Assembly: GCA_947496835.1 (NCBI GenBank)
Contig: CANMFV010000086.1
Span: 1 to 5,534, forward strand
DNA: 5,534 nucleotides
From: Flavobacteriales bacterium
GTDB taxonomy: Bacteria; Bacteroidota; Bacteroidia; Flavobacteriales_D; Crocinitomicaceae
Reading direction: 5' to 3'
The stretch's first letter is position 1. Each line of letters opens with the position of its first letter. The notes below the pieces were generated by a model. The model was not told where the DNA came from and ran no database searches. It saw only the letters and a program-made list of their open reading frames with translations. The position numbers and the translations under genes are program-made. Positions 1 to 5,534 of this stretch are shown here, in pieces.

Positions 1-674
1 GGAAGTTTGGATTGACGAATGGCAATCACCGCGTTACTGACATCTCTAATGCTTGGTTGCTGAATTCCTTGTTTTTCTAATTCGATGGAGATGGCTCCAT
101 AGGAGGTGTTTACTTGTGCATTTTTCTTGAGTCGGAAAGAAACACTGCAAATCACGTACTGTCCTTTGAATTGGTGCTTGAATACACTTTCTCGGTATCC
201 AAAAGCGCAAGCTTCCTTGTCAAATGTGTGAATTTCACCACTTGCAATGTGGTAAGCTGTTAGTGATTCGAAACAATCTTTGATTTCAACGCCATATGCG
301 CCGATATTTTGCATTGGACTCGCGCCAACACTTCCTGGAATTAAGCTTAAGTTTTCTAGGCCACTGAGGTTTAGTTCGATGCATTTCATGACAAATTCAT
401 GCCATGTTTCTCCAGCGCCAGATTCAACGATTGCATCATCATCTGTTTCTGAAATCAATTGAATACCGCTTATTTCGTTTTTCAAAACAAGTCCATGGAA
501 ATCTTTTGTGAGCAGTAAATTGCTGCCTCCTCCCAAAATCAATAAGGGCTCATTCTTGCGCTCCGAAAGAACCATTTCAAGCTCTTTTATGGAAGAAAAT
601 GTGGCAAATCGATCAGCTTTGACGGAAATGCCAAAGGTGTTGTATGGTTTGAGGTCGAAATTTGTTTGAATCAT
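1..674 (-). CDS. murB: UDP-N-acetylenolpyruvoylglucosamine reductase (MurB), type I, C-terminus cut by window edge
   Basis: MurB is the cytoplasmic FAD- and NADPH-dependent reductase that turns UDP-GlcNAc-enolpyruvate into UDP-MurNAc, the second committed step of peptidoglycan precursor synthesis. The reading frame is open from an ATG at 674 to the left edge, giving 224 codons of an expected 335-345. Visible family motifs are NTFG (12-15), the FAD-binding GGGSN (48-52), IPGSVGASP (112-120), MQNIGAYG (121-128) and GYRESVFK (159-166), which holds R161, equivalent to catalytic Arg159 of E. coli. Tyr192 in NTSYG matches the substrate-binding Tyr190 loop of type I enzymes. The IRQSKL segment at the edge is normally followed by the GSFFKNP motif with the catalytic Ser; that Ser and the final Glu lie outside the window. 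The start is firm: no other ATG or GTG lies upstream in frame before a stop at 747-749, and the next internal Met (34) would lose NTFG. The upstream hydrolase gene is 85 bases away. Confidence 0.96.
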   Translation of the reverse strand, partial: MIQTNFDLKPYNTFGISVKADRFATFSSIKELEMVLSERKNEPLLILGGGSNLLLTKDFHGLVLKNEISGIQLISETDDDAIVESGAGETWHEFVMKCIELNLSGLENLSLIPGSVGASPMQNIGAYGVEIKDCFESLTAYHIASGEIHTFDKEACAFGYRESVFKHQFKGQYVICSVSFRLKKNAQVNTSYGAISIELEKQGIQQPSIRDVSNAVIAIRQSKL

Positions 675-680
675 TGGTTC

Positions 681-688
681 CAAAGTTA
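681..688 (-). promoter_or_regulatory. Candidate Bacteroidota -7 promoter element ahead of murB
   Basis: Read on the minus strand this is TAACTTTG, an exact match to the phylum's TAnnTTTG -7 consensus. Only six bases separate it from the murB ATG, so a transcript from it would have almost no leader. No TTG -33 element lies at the usual 17-23 base spacing (the nearest TTG is about 30 bases upstream), so it may be a chance match or a weak promoter. Confidence 0.35.
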
Positions 689-759
689 AGAATTTTCGGG
701 AATTAAGCGTTTGGAGTCCAATGAGAATTTTGGGTGAAATACAATCCTAAATCAGGTAT

Positions 760-1620
760 TTATTTCGGCAGTTCGAAGTATCCTCGATCACCTGGTTTAA
801 TTTCATGAAACCATTGATAATAAAGTAAATGATGGCTTTTAATGAATCCTTTTTTGTTTTTTGGCCAGGAAGATGGAATGTAAATTCTACCACCTTTTGA
901 AAAGGGGACGTTTTCAATTCCAGGTATGGCGACTTGAGGGGCAATTCCGTCTTGGTAGCAAATGGCATCAGATTCTTTATCGTCCGCTCTTGAACCATAT
1001 TGCCAAATTTCTTCGAAGTAGTTCCAATCACGTCCTTGTGCACTGGCATTTTCAGGTGAAAGAATGAGGAGTTTTCCAAAGCTTATTTTGGACTTCAATG
1101 CATCAAACATTCCGAGTGAATAGGCATAACCCATGCTGTGGCTAACAATGTCAATTTTCACTTTTTCAAGAGGTATTCCTTTACTTGTTAAGTAGTTTAT
1201 AAGGTTCTCTCCTGCAATTTGACCGTGTTTTACACGTAATTGGAATCCTTCCGGATTCGGTCGTTTATTCATTACCCATCTACTACGTTTCGAAATCCAA
1301 CAAAAACGAGACAGGAAATAGGACTTTGCAAAATTCAATTCTGTCCGGTGTTGCGAACTTGACACCGGGTGATGTCCATCAAAGTACAACGGTTTCACTC
1401 CAGGGAAACGTTTTAAAATCGTATCGTCTATGTCATACCAGTATCCCGTTGGATCTTTTTCATGCAAACGATTGTCTGTGGTTTCGTGATTGGCTTTTGG
1501 ACCGCGATTCCCATTGATAAAAATCAAAAACCGTTGCGTTGTATCCATTGGAATCATTTGTCCGAAAATTGTTAGTTGACAACATAAAAAAAGGACGAGG
1601 GTAAAGCGTTTATTTCCCAT
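760..1620 (-). CDS. Secreted alpha/beta-hydrolase-like protein of unknown substrate
   Basis: I do not recognise a named family for this 286-residue protein. Residues 1-20 look like a Sec signal peptide: Lys/Arg at 4-5, a hydrophobic core at 7-19, and probable cleavage after IFG, just before Gln21. There is no proper lipobox, because the Cys13-Cys14 pair is preceded by LFL. The mature protein begins with a strand-like segment RFLIFINGNRG (30-40), which could supply an oxyanion loop. KIDIVSHSMG (155-164) is a strand followed by a nucleophile elbow with Ser162, a GxSxG variant whose first Gly is Ser. A second strand KLLILSPEN follows at 183-191. His263 or His264 in a C-terminal SHHLLYY segment could be the catalytic base; the acid is unclear (Glu190 or Asp213/214). 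This layout suggests a lipase, esterase or thioesterase-type serine hydrolase in the periplasm or outside the cell. The start overlaps the preceding DUF2459 gene by 11 bases, so the two are probably co-transcribed and translationally coupled. The fold call is inference from motifs; the coding call is firm. Confidence 0.85.
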   Translation of the reverse strand: MGNKRFTLVLFLCCQLTIFGQMIPMDTTQRFLIFINGNRGPKANHETTDNRLHEKDPTGYWYDIDDTILKRFPGVKPLYFDGHHPVSSSQHRTELNFAKSYFLSRFCWISKRSRWVMNKRPNPEGFQLRVKHGQIAGENLINYLTSKGIPLEKVKIDIVSHSMGYAYSLGMFDALKSKISFGKLLILSPENASAQGRDWNYFEEIWQYGSRADDKESDAICYQDGIAPQVAIPGIENVPFSKGGRIYIPSSWPKNKKGFIKSHHLLYYQWFHEIKPGDRGYFELPK

Positions 1621-2341
1621 ATTGATAAAAAATACCTCCTGCGAAAGGTGTCCATAGACACGAGCGTTTGTGGCAAGCTTTTAATCCGTGATTAATCCAT
1701 GAATTACAAGTTAAAATCATGCTGTAGCGATTGTGAGCAGAATAAAACGCATCGTTTCCACTGACTACTTTTTTGTTTTTAGCAGGAAGGTAAACGGTGT
1801 TCCCATGTTTATTCCTTACCAATTGTTTTCTAATATAATGAACCAATTCGCGGTATTGTTTTTTCGAAAGATACATTTGAATCACAGGTCTGTCGCTCAG
1901 AATTTCGTAATGATACGTTGCATGAATAGCAGACGCGCCAAGTCCTATCATAGCCGATACTGCTGTCTTAACTGTTAAGTCAGCCCATTCCGGTGTATTC
2001 ATGTAGAAATTTTTATCACCCCATCCAATAGCAATAAGTTTTGTGGTGGAATCATTGAATCCGGTGTTGCTTCTTGGGAATTCTTTGCTCCAATCGATGA
2101 CGTTATTTTTGATGGGTAGTACAAAGTCAGTATGGACACCAGACTTCATTAAGTAGATTTTGATGCTCGATTTCGGATCATTTTGTCCTTCAACGGTAAT
2201 TCTTGAAAGTATGAAGGAAAGGACAAAATAAATGAATAAGTAGGAAAAGAGAAGGATTGAAAACCATTTGGAAAAGGCACTTAAAACTTTCCCAAACTTT
2301 CTGAGAAACGTTTTTAATCGTTCATTCTTTTCTTTTTTCAT
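1610..2341 (-). CDS. DUF2459/TIGR02117-family membrane-anchored protein, possible permuted papain-like fold
   Basis: This 243-residue protein carries the hallmarks of the TIGR02117/DUF2459 family, which was first noted near urease genes and has no established function. Numbered from the ATG at 2341, it has a short basic cytoplasmic tail (1-26), one transmembrane helix at about 27-46, then an extracytoplasmic domain. Family motifs are SGVHTDFVLPI (67-77, His70), IGWGDKNFYM (105-114), TPEWADL (116-122), LTCNSW (210-215, Cys212) and LWTPFAGGIFY (229-239). Cys223 and Cys228 also lie near the C-terminus. A conserved early His and a late Cys recall the circularly permuted NlpC/P60-like cysteine peptidases and acyltransferases, but that is inference. 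The frame can extend to a TTG at 2434 or an ATG at 2419. I prefer 2341 because it gives the usual short tail before the helix and leaves room for divergent promoters, one of which would otherwise lie inside the gene. The stop overlaps the next gene. No urease genes are visible here. Confidence 0.85.
   Translation of the reverse strand: MKKEKNERLKTFLRKFGKVLSAFSKWFSILLFSYLFIYFVLSFILSRITVEGQNDPKSSIKIYLMKSGVHTDFVLPIKNNVIDWSKEFPRSNTGFNDSTTKLIAIGWGDKNFYMNTPEWADLTVKTAVSAMIGLGASAIHATYHYEILSDRPVIQMYLSKKQYRELVHYIRKQLVRNKHGNTVYLPAKNKKVVSGNDAFYSAHNRYSMILTCNSWINHGLKACHKRSCLWTPFAGGIFYQYGK
1634..1640 (-). promoter_or_regulatory. Shine-Dalgarno-like AGGAGGT upstream of the hydrolase start
   Basis: On the minus strand this reads AGGAGGT, a full anti-SD match, 13 bases before the ATG at 1620. 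The spacing is longer than the usual 5-9 bases and the phylum rarely uses such sites. It lies inside the upstream gene, where it helps encode Ala-Gly-Gly-Ile of a conserved family motif, so it may be coincidence. If used, it would help re-initiation at the 11-base overlap. Confidence 0.35.
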
Positions 2342-2362
2342 AGATTTCAAAAATGTTTCAAA

Positions 2363-2370
2363 CAAAGTTA
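2363..2370 (-). promoter_or_regulatory. Candidate -7 promoter element for the DUF2459-hydrolase pair
   Basis: The minus-strand sequence is TAACTTTG, an exact TAnnTTTG match and identical to the element before murB. It ends 21 bases before the preferred ATG at 2341, which would give a leader of roughly 15 bases. No TTG is seen at the expected -33 distance. Its place inside the longer version of the reading frame supports the shorter start. Confidence 0.45.
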
Positions 2371-2401
2371 ATCTTTCTTCGCTTTCATGAGATGTAGTTA
2401 G

Positions 2402-2409
2402 TATTTTTG
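2402..2409 (+). promoter_or_regulatory. Candidate -7 promoter element for the S41 peptidase gene
   Basis: TATTTTTG matches TAnnTTTG exactly and lies 25 bases before the peptidase ATG, implying a leader of about 20 bases. A -33 TTG is not visible at 17-23 bases upstream. With the opposing element at 2363-2370 it makes a compact divergent promoter region. The T-rich context means a chance match is possible. Confidence 0.4.
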
Positions 2410-2434
2410 TTTTTCTCATTCTAATGTATTCCAA

Positions 2435-4021
2435 ATGAAAAAATTCTTTCTTTTATTTTTTAGCTTGTTTCCACTTTTGGCGTTTAGTCAGTTTGATCCT
2501 TCTGAGCGCAGTACATCGCAGAAGTTTGACGAGGTAATGGACAATATTCTTCGTTTTTATGTTGATCCAACGAATGGAAAAGAATTAACAGAGGAAGCCA
2601 TCATTGCCATGCTTGAGAAATTAGACCCGCATTCAACGTATATTCCAGCAGAGGAATTGAATGAGGCTCAATCGTCTATCAATGGAAGTTTCGTTGGAAT
2701 TGGAATTCGTTTTCAAATCATGAAAGATACGCTACATGTAGTTGCGACAATTCCTGGTGGGCCTTCGGAGAAATTAGGAATCCTTCCAGGAGATCAAATC
2801 ATTGCTGTAGACGCAGTGAACATTGCAGGAGTTGAATTGAAAAATCAAGAGGTTCGAGCAAAATTAATGGGTGAACTTGGGACAAAAGTAAAAATCACCA
2901 TTCGCAGAAAAGGGAATAAAATCCTGGAATATACCGTAACAAGAGATAAAATCCCTGTTTATTCGGTTGACGCATCCTACATGATTGATCAAGAAACTGG
3001 GTACATCAAGTTGAATAGCTTTTCACGAACAACAATGGATGAAGTGCTAAATGCTTTGAATGAATTAAAGGCACAAGGCATGAAAAACTTAATTTTCGAC
3101 TTGCAAGGAAATGGTGGTGGGCTATTGGATGCAGCGCATAAATTAGCGGATGAATTTCTATCTGGTGATAAATTGGTGGTTTATTCGGAAGGACGTGCAC
3201 AACCGCGCAGCAATTTACGTGCAGGAAAAAAAGGATTGTTCGAATCAGGAAAGTTGATTTTATTGACGGATGAATACAGTGCAAGTGCAAGTGAAATTCT
3301 TTCTGGATCTATTCAAGATTGGGACCGTGGATTAATCGTGGGAAGGAGAACGTACGGTAAAGGTCTCGTTCAACGTCCTATGCCTCTTTCTGATGGATCA
3401 GAAATTCGTTTGACAATTGCTCGTTATTATACACCAACTGGAAGATTTATTCAGAAACCATACGAGGATACTGAAACGTACCGTAAAGACATCACACAGC
3501 GCTTTCTGAATGGGGAGTTCATTCATGCCGATTCAATTAAAATGCCTGATTCATTAAAATTTGAAACCATGAAAACACACCGCACTGTTTATGGTGGTGG
3601 TGGAATCATGCCAGATTTCTTTGTTTCATTAGATACAACGGAGAACTCGAAGTATTTTGGTGAATTAGTTCAGGGTGGACATTTGAACAATTATTCCTTT
3701 AATTATGTCAATACGCAACGTACTTCGTTAAAGGCACAATATCCAAGTTTTGATGCATTTAAGCGTTCATTCAACTGTGATCAAGCGTTCATGGATGCCT
3801 TTTTTGCATACGTTTTAAAAGAGGATCCTGAATTGAAATTTGATGAGGCGGGATACAAAACAAGTGAACACTTGATTAAGCTTCGCTTAAAATCAATCAT
3901 CGCACAAGATCTTTGGGGTGCCAATGAAATGTTTCAGATTTACAACGATTCCAATGAGATTCTTCAACGTGCCATCGAAATTTTAAAAAATAAAGAATAC
4001 GATAAAGTGAAATTGGATTGA
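2435..4021 (+). CDS. S41 family C-terminal processing peptidase (CtpA/Prc-like), secreted
   Basis: This 528-residue protein is a carboxyl-terminal processing serine protease acting in the envelope. A Sec signal peptide (1-19) ends in AFSQ. A helical N-terminal region follows, with the LDPHSTYIP motif (63-71) typical of the family. A PDZ domain spans about 82-160, with its carboxylate-binding loop near GSFVGIGIRF and LGILPGDQI at 114-122; PDZ domains of this family recognise the substrate C-terminus and gate activity. The S41 catalytic domain covers about 175-345: GYIKLNSFS (189-197), FDLQGNGGG (221-229), YSASASEIL (281-289) with nucleophile Ser284, and TYGKGLVQ (306-313) with general-base Lys309 and Gln313. 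The Ser-Lys spacing of 25 residues equals that of E. coli Prc (S452/K477), so the enzyme should be active. About 180 further residues extend past the protease core, as in many Bacteroidota homologues. It is transcribed divergently from the DUF2459 gene and lies 49 bases before ettA. The physiological substrate is unknown. Confidence 0.95.
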   Translation: MKKFFLLFFSLFPLLAFSQFDPSERSTSQKFDEVMDNILRFYVDPTNGKELTEEAIIAMLEKLDPHSTYIPAEELNEAQSSINGSFVGIGIRFQIMKDTLHVVATIPGGPSEKLGILPGDQIIAVDAVNIAGVELKNQEVRAKLMGELGTKVKITIRRKGNKILEYTVTRDKIPVYSVDASYMIDQETGYIKLNSFSRTTMDEVLNALNELKAQGMKNLIFDLQGNGGGLLDAAHKLADEFLSGDKLVVYSEGRAQPRSNLRAGKKGLFESGKLILLTDEYSASASEILSGSIQDWDRGLIVGRRTYGKGLVQRPMPLSDGSEIRLTIARYYTPTGRFIQKPYEDTETYRKDITQRFLNGEFIHADSIKMPDSLKFETMKTHRTVYGGGGIMPDFFVSLDTTENSKYFGELVQGGHLNNYSFNYVNTQRTSLKAQYPSFDAFKRSFNCDQAFMDAFFAYVLKEDPELKFDEAGYKTSEHLIKLRLKSIIAQDLWGANEMFQIYNDSNEILQRAIEILKNKEYDKVKLD

Positions 4022-4029
4022 TATCAATC
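4016..4029. repeat. 14-base perfect palindrome at the S41 gene stop codon
   Basis: GATTGATATCAATC is its own reverse complement and covers the S41 peptidase stop codon. It has no loop and no following T-run, so it is a poor intrinsic terminator. It overlaps the TTG of the candidate ettA promoter, which is where an operator could sit, but chance is a fair explanation in AT-rich DNA. Confidence 0.3.
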
Positions 4030-4050
4030 AATTTCTAACCTTTAAATTTG
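4018..4050 (+). promoter_or_regulatory. Candidate ettA promoter, TTG-N22-TAAATTTG
   Basis: This is the best promoter match in the window. A TTG -33 element at 4018-4020 is followed 22 bases later by TAAATTTG at 4043-4050, fitting the TTG-N17-23-TAnnTTTG pattern described for this phylum. The -7 element ends 20 bases before the ettA ATG. It suggests ettA can be transcribed independently of the peptidase gene upstream, although read-through across the 49-base gap remains possible because no strong terminator is visible. Confidence 0.55.
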
Positions 4051-4070
4051 CTTAATCAAACATAAAAATA

Positions 4071-5534
4071 ATGTCAGACGATAAAAAAATAATATTCTCC
4101 ATGGTGGGAGTTTCCAAAACGACACCACTCGGCAAACAAATCATTAAAAACATTTACCTATCCTTTTACTATGGAGCTAAAATTGGCATCATTGGTTTGA
4201 ATGGATCAGGTAAATCAACGGTAATGAAAATCATTGCTGGATTAGATCCGTCCTTTCAAGGGGATGTTGTTTTTTCGCCTGGTTATACCGTAGGTTATTT
4301 AGCACAAGAGCCTGATTTAGATTTAACGAAGACGGTAAAAGAAGTGGTGATGGAAGGCGCACAAGAAACAGTTGATGCGTTGAAGGAATACGAAGAAATC
4401 AATGCGTCATTTATGGATGAGGAAATCCTAAATGATCCGGATAAAATGGAAAAATTAATTGCTCGTCAAGGTCAAGTCTCTGACAAAATCGATGCCTTGG
4501 ACGCATGGGAATTGGACACAAAACTTGAACGTGCAATGGATGCGTTGCGCTGTCCGCCAGATGATCAGTTGATTGAAACTTTATCCGGAGGAGAAAAACG
4601 CCGCGTTGCACTTTGTCGTTTATTGCTTCAGAATCCAGACATATTATTATTGGATGAGCCAACGAACCACTTGGATGCGGAATCAATTGACTGGCTAGAA
4701 CAACATTTACAGCAATATAAAGGAACGGTAATCGCCGTAACCCATGACCGTTATTTCTTGGATAACGTTGCCGGTTGGATTCTAGAACTGGACCGTGGAG
4801 AAGGAATTCCATGGAAAGGAAATTACTCATCTTGGTTGGAGCAAAAAGGAAACCGTTTGAAGGAAGAAGAGAAAACTGAATCCAAACGTCAAAAAATGTT
4901 AGCGCGCGAATTAGAATGGGTGCGCATGAATCCAAAAGCACGACAAGCGAAGAGCAAAGCACGTTTGCAGAACTATGATAAAATGCTTTCGGAAGATGCA
5001 CGTGAAAAAGATGCTGTTTTGGAGATTCCGATTCCAAATGGACCTCGACTTGGTAATAATGTGATCGATGCGATTCACGTAGGTAAGTCCTTTGGAGATA
5101 AAATGTTGTATGATGACTTGAACTTCAAGTTACCACCTGCAGGGATTGTAGGAATTATTGGTCCAAATGGAGCTGGAAAAACAACGATTTTCAAAATGAT
5201 CATGGATGAACTAAACGTCGATCATGGAGAATTTACAGTCGGAGAAACGGTTAAAATTGGATACGTAGATCAAACCCACAAGGACATTCATCCAGATAAA
5301 ACAGTATTTGATGTCGTTTCGAATGGCTTAGAGTACGTAGAAATTGGAAACCAGAAAATTAATTCACGCGCCTACCTCGGCAAGTTCAATTTCATTGGCG
5401 CAGATCAAAACAAGAAAGTAGGAATTCTCTCGGGTGGGGAACGAAACCGACTTCACCTTGCCATGACTCTAAAAACAGAAGCAAACGTACTTTTATTAGA
5501 TGAGCCGACCAATGACATTGATGTAAATACACTA
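4071..5534 (+). CDS. ettA: Energy-dependent translational throttle protein EttA (ABC-F ATPase), C-terminus cut by window edge
   Basis: EttA is a soluble ABC-F protein that binds the ribosomal E site and gates the first elongation steps according to the ATP/ADP ratio. The window holds 488 codons of about 555. ATPase domain 1 has Walker A GLNGSGKST (42-50), signature LSGGE (171-175), Walker B ILLLDEPTNHLD (191-202, Glu196) and His225 in VTHDR. The Arm insertion lies at about 95-140. The stretch GWILELDRGEGIPWKGNYSSW (235-255) is nearly identical to E. coli EttA. The P-site tRNA interaction motif linker follows at about 255-325, with ELEWVR and the basic KARQAKSKARL (289-299). Domain 2 has Walker A GPNGAGKTT (364-372), signature LSGGE (453-457) and Walker B LLLDEPTND (474-482). 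Missing beyond the edge are the second H-loop and the C-terminal tail. The RAYLGKFNF (433-441) and PTND signatures separate EttA from Uup and antibiotic-resistance ABC-F proteins. The start ATG aligns with the E. coli N-terminus to within a few residues. Confidence 0.97.
   Translation, partial: MSDDKKIIFSMVGVSKTTPLGKQIIKNIYLSFYYGAKIGIIGLNGSGKSTVMKIIAGLDPSFQGDVVFSPGYTVGYLAQEPDLDLTKTVKEVVMEGAQETVDALKEYEEINASFMDEEILNDPDKMEKLIARQGQVSDKIDALDAWELDTKLERAMDALRCPPDDQLIETLSGGEKRRVALCRLLLQNPDILLLDEPTNHLDAESIDWLEQHLQQYKGTVIAVTHDRYFLDNVAGWILELDRGEGIPWKGNYSSWLEQKGNRLKEEEKTESKRQKMLARELEWVRMNPKARQAKSKARLQNYDKMLSEDAREKDAVLEIPIPNGPRLGNNVIDAIHVGKSFGDKMLYDDLNFKLPPAGIVGIIGPNGAGKTTIFKMIMDELNVDHGEFTVGETVKIGYVDQTHKDIHPDKTVFDVVSNGLEYVEIGNQKINSRAYLGKFNFIGADQNKKVGILSGGERNRLHLAMTLKTEANVLLLDEPTNDIDVNTL

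Noticed and set aside
280..462. Short plus-strand open frame of 60 codons
   Set aside because: It is antisense to murB, across the conserved IPGSVGASP and MQNIGAYG motifs, so it is a shadow.
737..761. Inverted repeat AAATAC/GTATTT around the hydrolase stop codon, a possible terminator on the minus strand
   Set aside because: The stem is six A/T-rich pairs with a 13-base loop and no T-run after it, so it is too weak to call an intrinsic terminator.
1579..1584. Cys13-Cys14 in the hydrolase leader as a lipoprotein attachment site
   Set aside because: The residues before Cys13 are LFL, which lacks the small residue required by the lipobox; cleavage before Gln21 by ordinary signal peptidase fits better.
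3006..3290. Minus-strand open frame rich in His, Ile and Leu
   Set aside because: It is antisense to the catalytic core of the S41 peptidase, and its composition is what reading the complement of that gene would give.
4411..5037. Long open frame (208 codons) on the minus strand
   Set aside because: It lies wholly antisense to ettA, whose own frame has unbroken strong family motifs; the predicted antisense protein has no recognisable domain or signal.
1..5534. Defence island, toxin-antitoxin, CRISPR, transposon or phage content
   Set aside because: No repeat arrays, integrase or transposase motifs, terminal repeats or defence domains are visible; both flanks are conserved housekeeping genes.

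Overview
The window looks like ordinary chromosomal DNA from a member of the Bacteroidota, most likely Flavobacteriia-like. The evidence is AT-rich coding sequence, signal peptides ending in FSQ or FGQ, little use of Shine-Dalgarno sites, and several exact copies of the TAnnTTTG -7 promoter element typical of this phylum. I cannot name a genus. There is no sign of a mobile element, CRISPR array, RNA gene or phage gene. The window is almost wall-to-wall coding, with no gene-free stretch above about 100 bases.

Left half, minus strand, read from right to left: a membrane-anchored DUF2459/TIGR02117-family protein (1610-2341), a secreted alpha/beta-hydrolase-like protein with an SHSMG nucleophile elbow (760-1620, overlapping the previous gene by 11 bases), and the N-terminal two thirds of murB (1-674, running off the left edge). 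Right half, plus strand: a secreted S41 C-terminal processing peptidase (2435-4021) and the first 488 codons of the ABC-F translation factor ettA (4071 onward, cut by the right edge).

The two halves diverge from a compact region at 2342-2434 that carries one TAnnTTTG element facing each way. Further copies sit just upstream of murB and ettA, so each of these may have its own promoter. MurB makes the peptidoglycan precursor UDP-MurNAc in the cytoplasm, and the S41 protease and the two minus-strand proteins act at or beyond the inner membrane, so four of the five genes have a plausible cell-envelope connection. EttA is an unrelated translation housekeeping factor. The least understood part, and the best candidate for something undescribed, is the overlapping DUF2459-hydrolase pair. 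Both proteins show candidate nucleophile/histidine residues but have no assigned substrate. Nothing in the window demonstrates a novel system.
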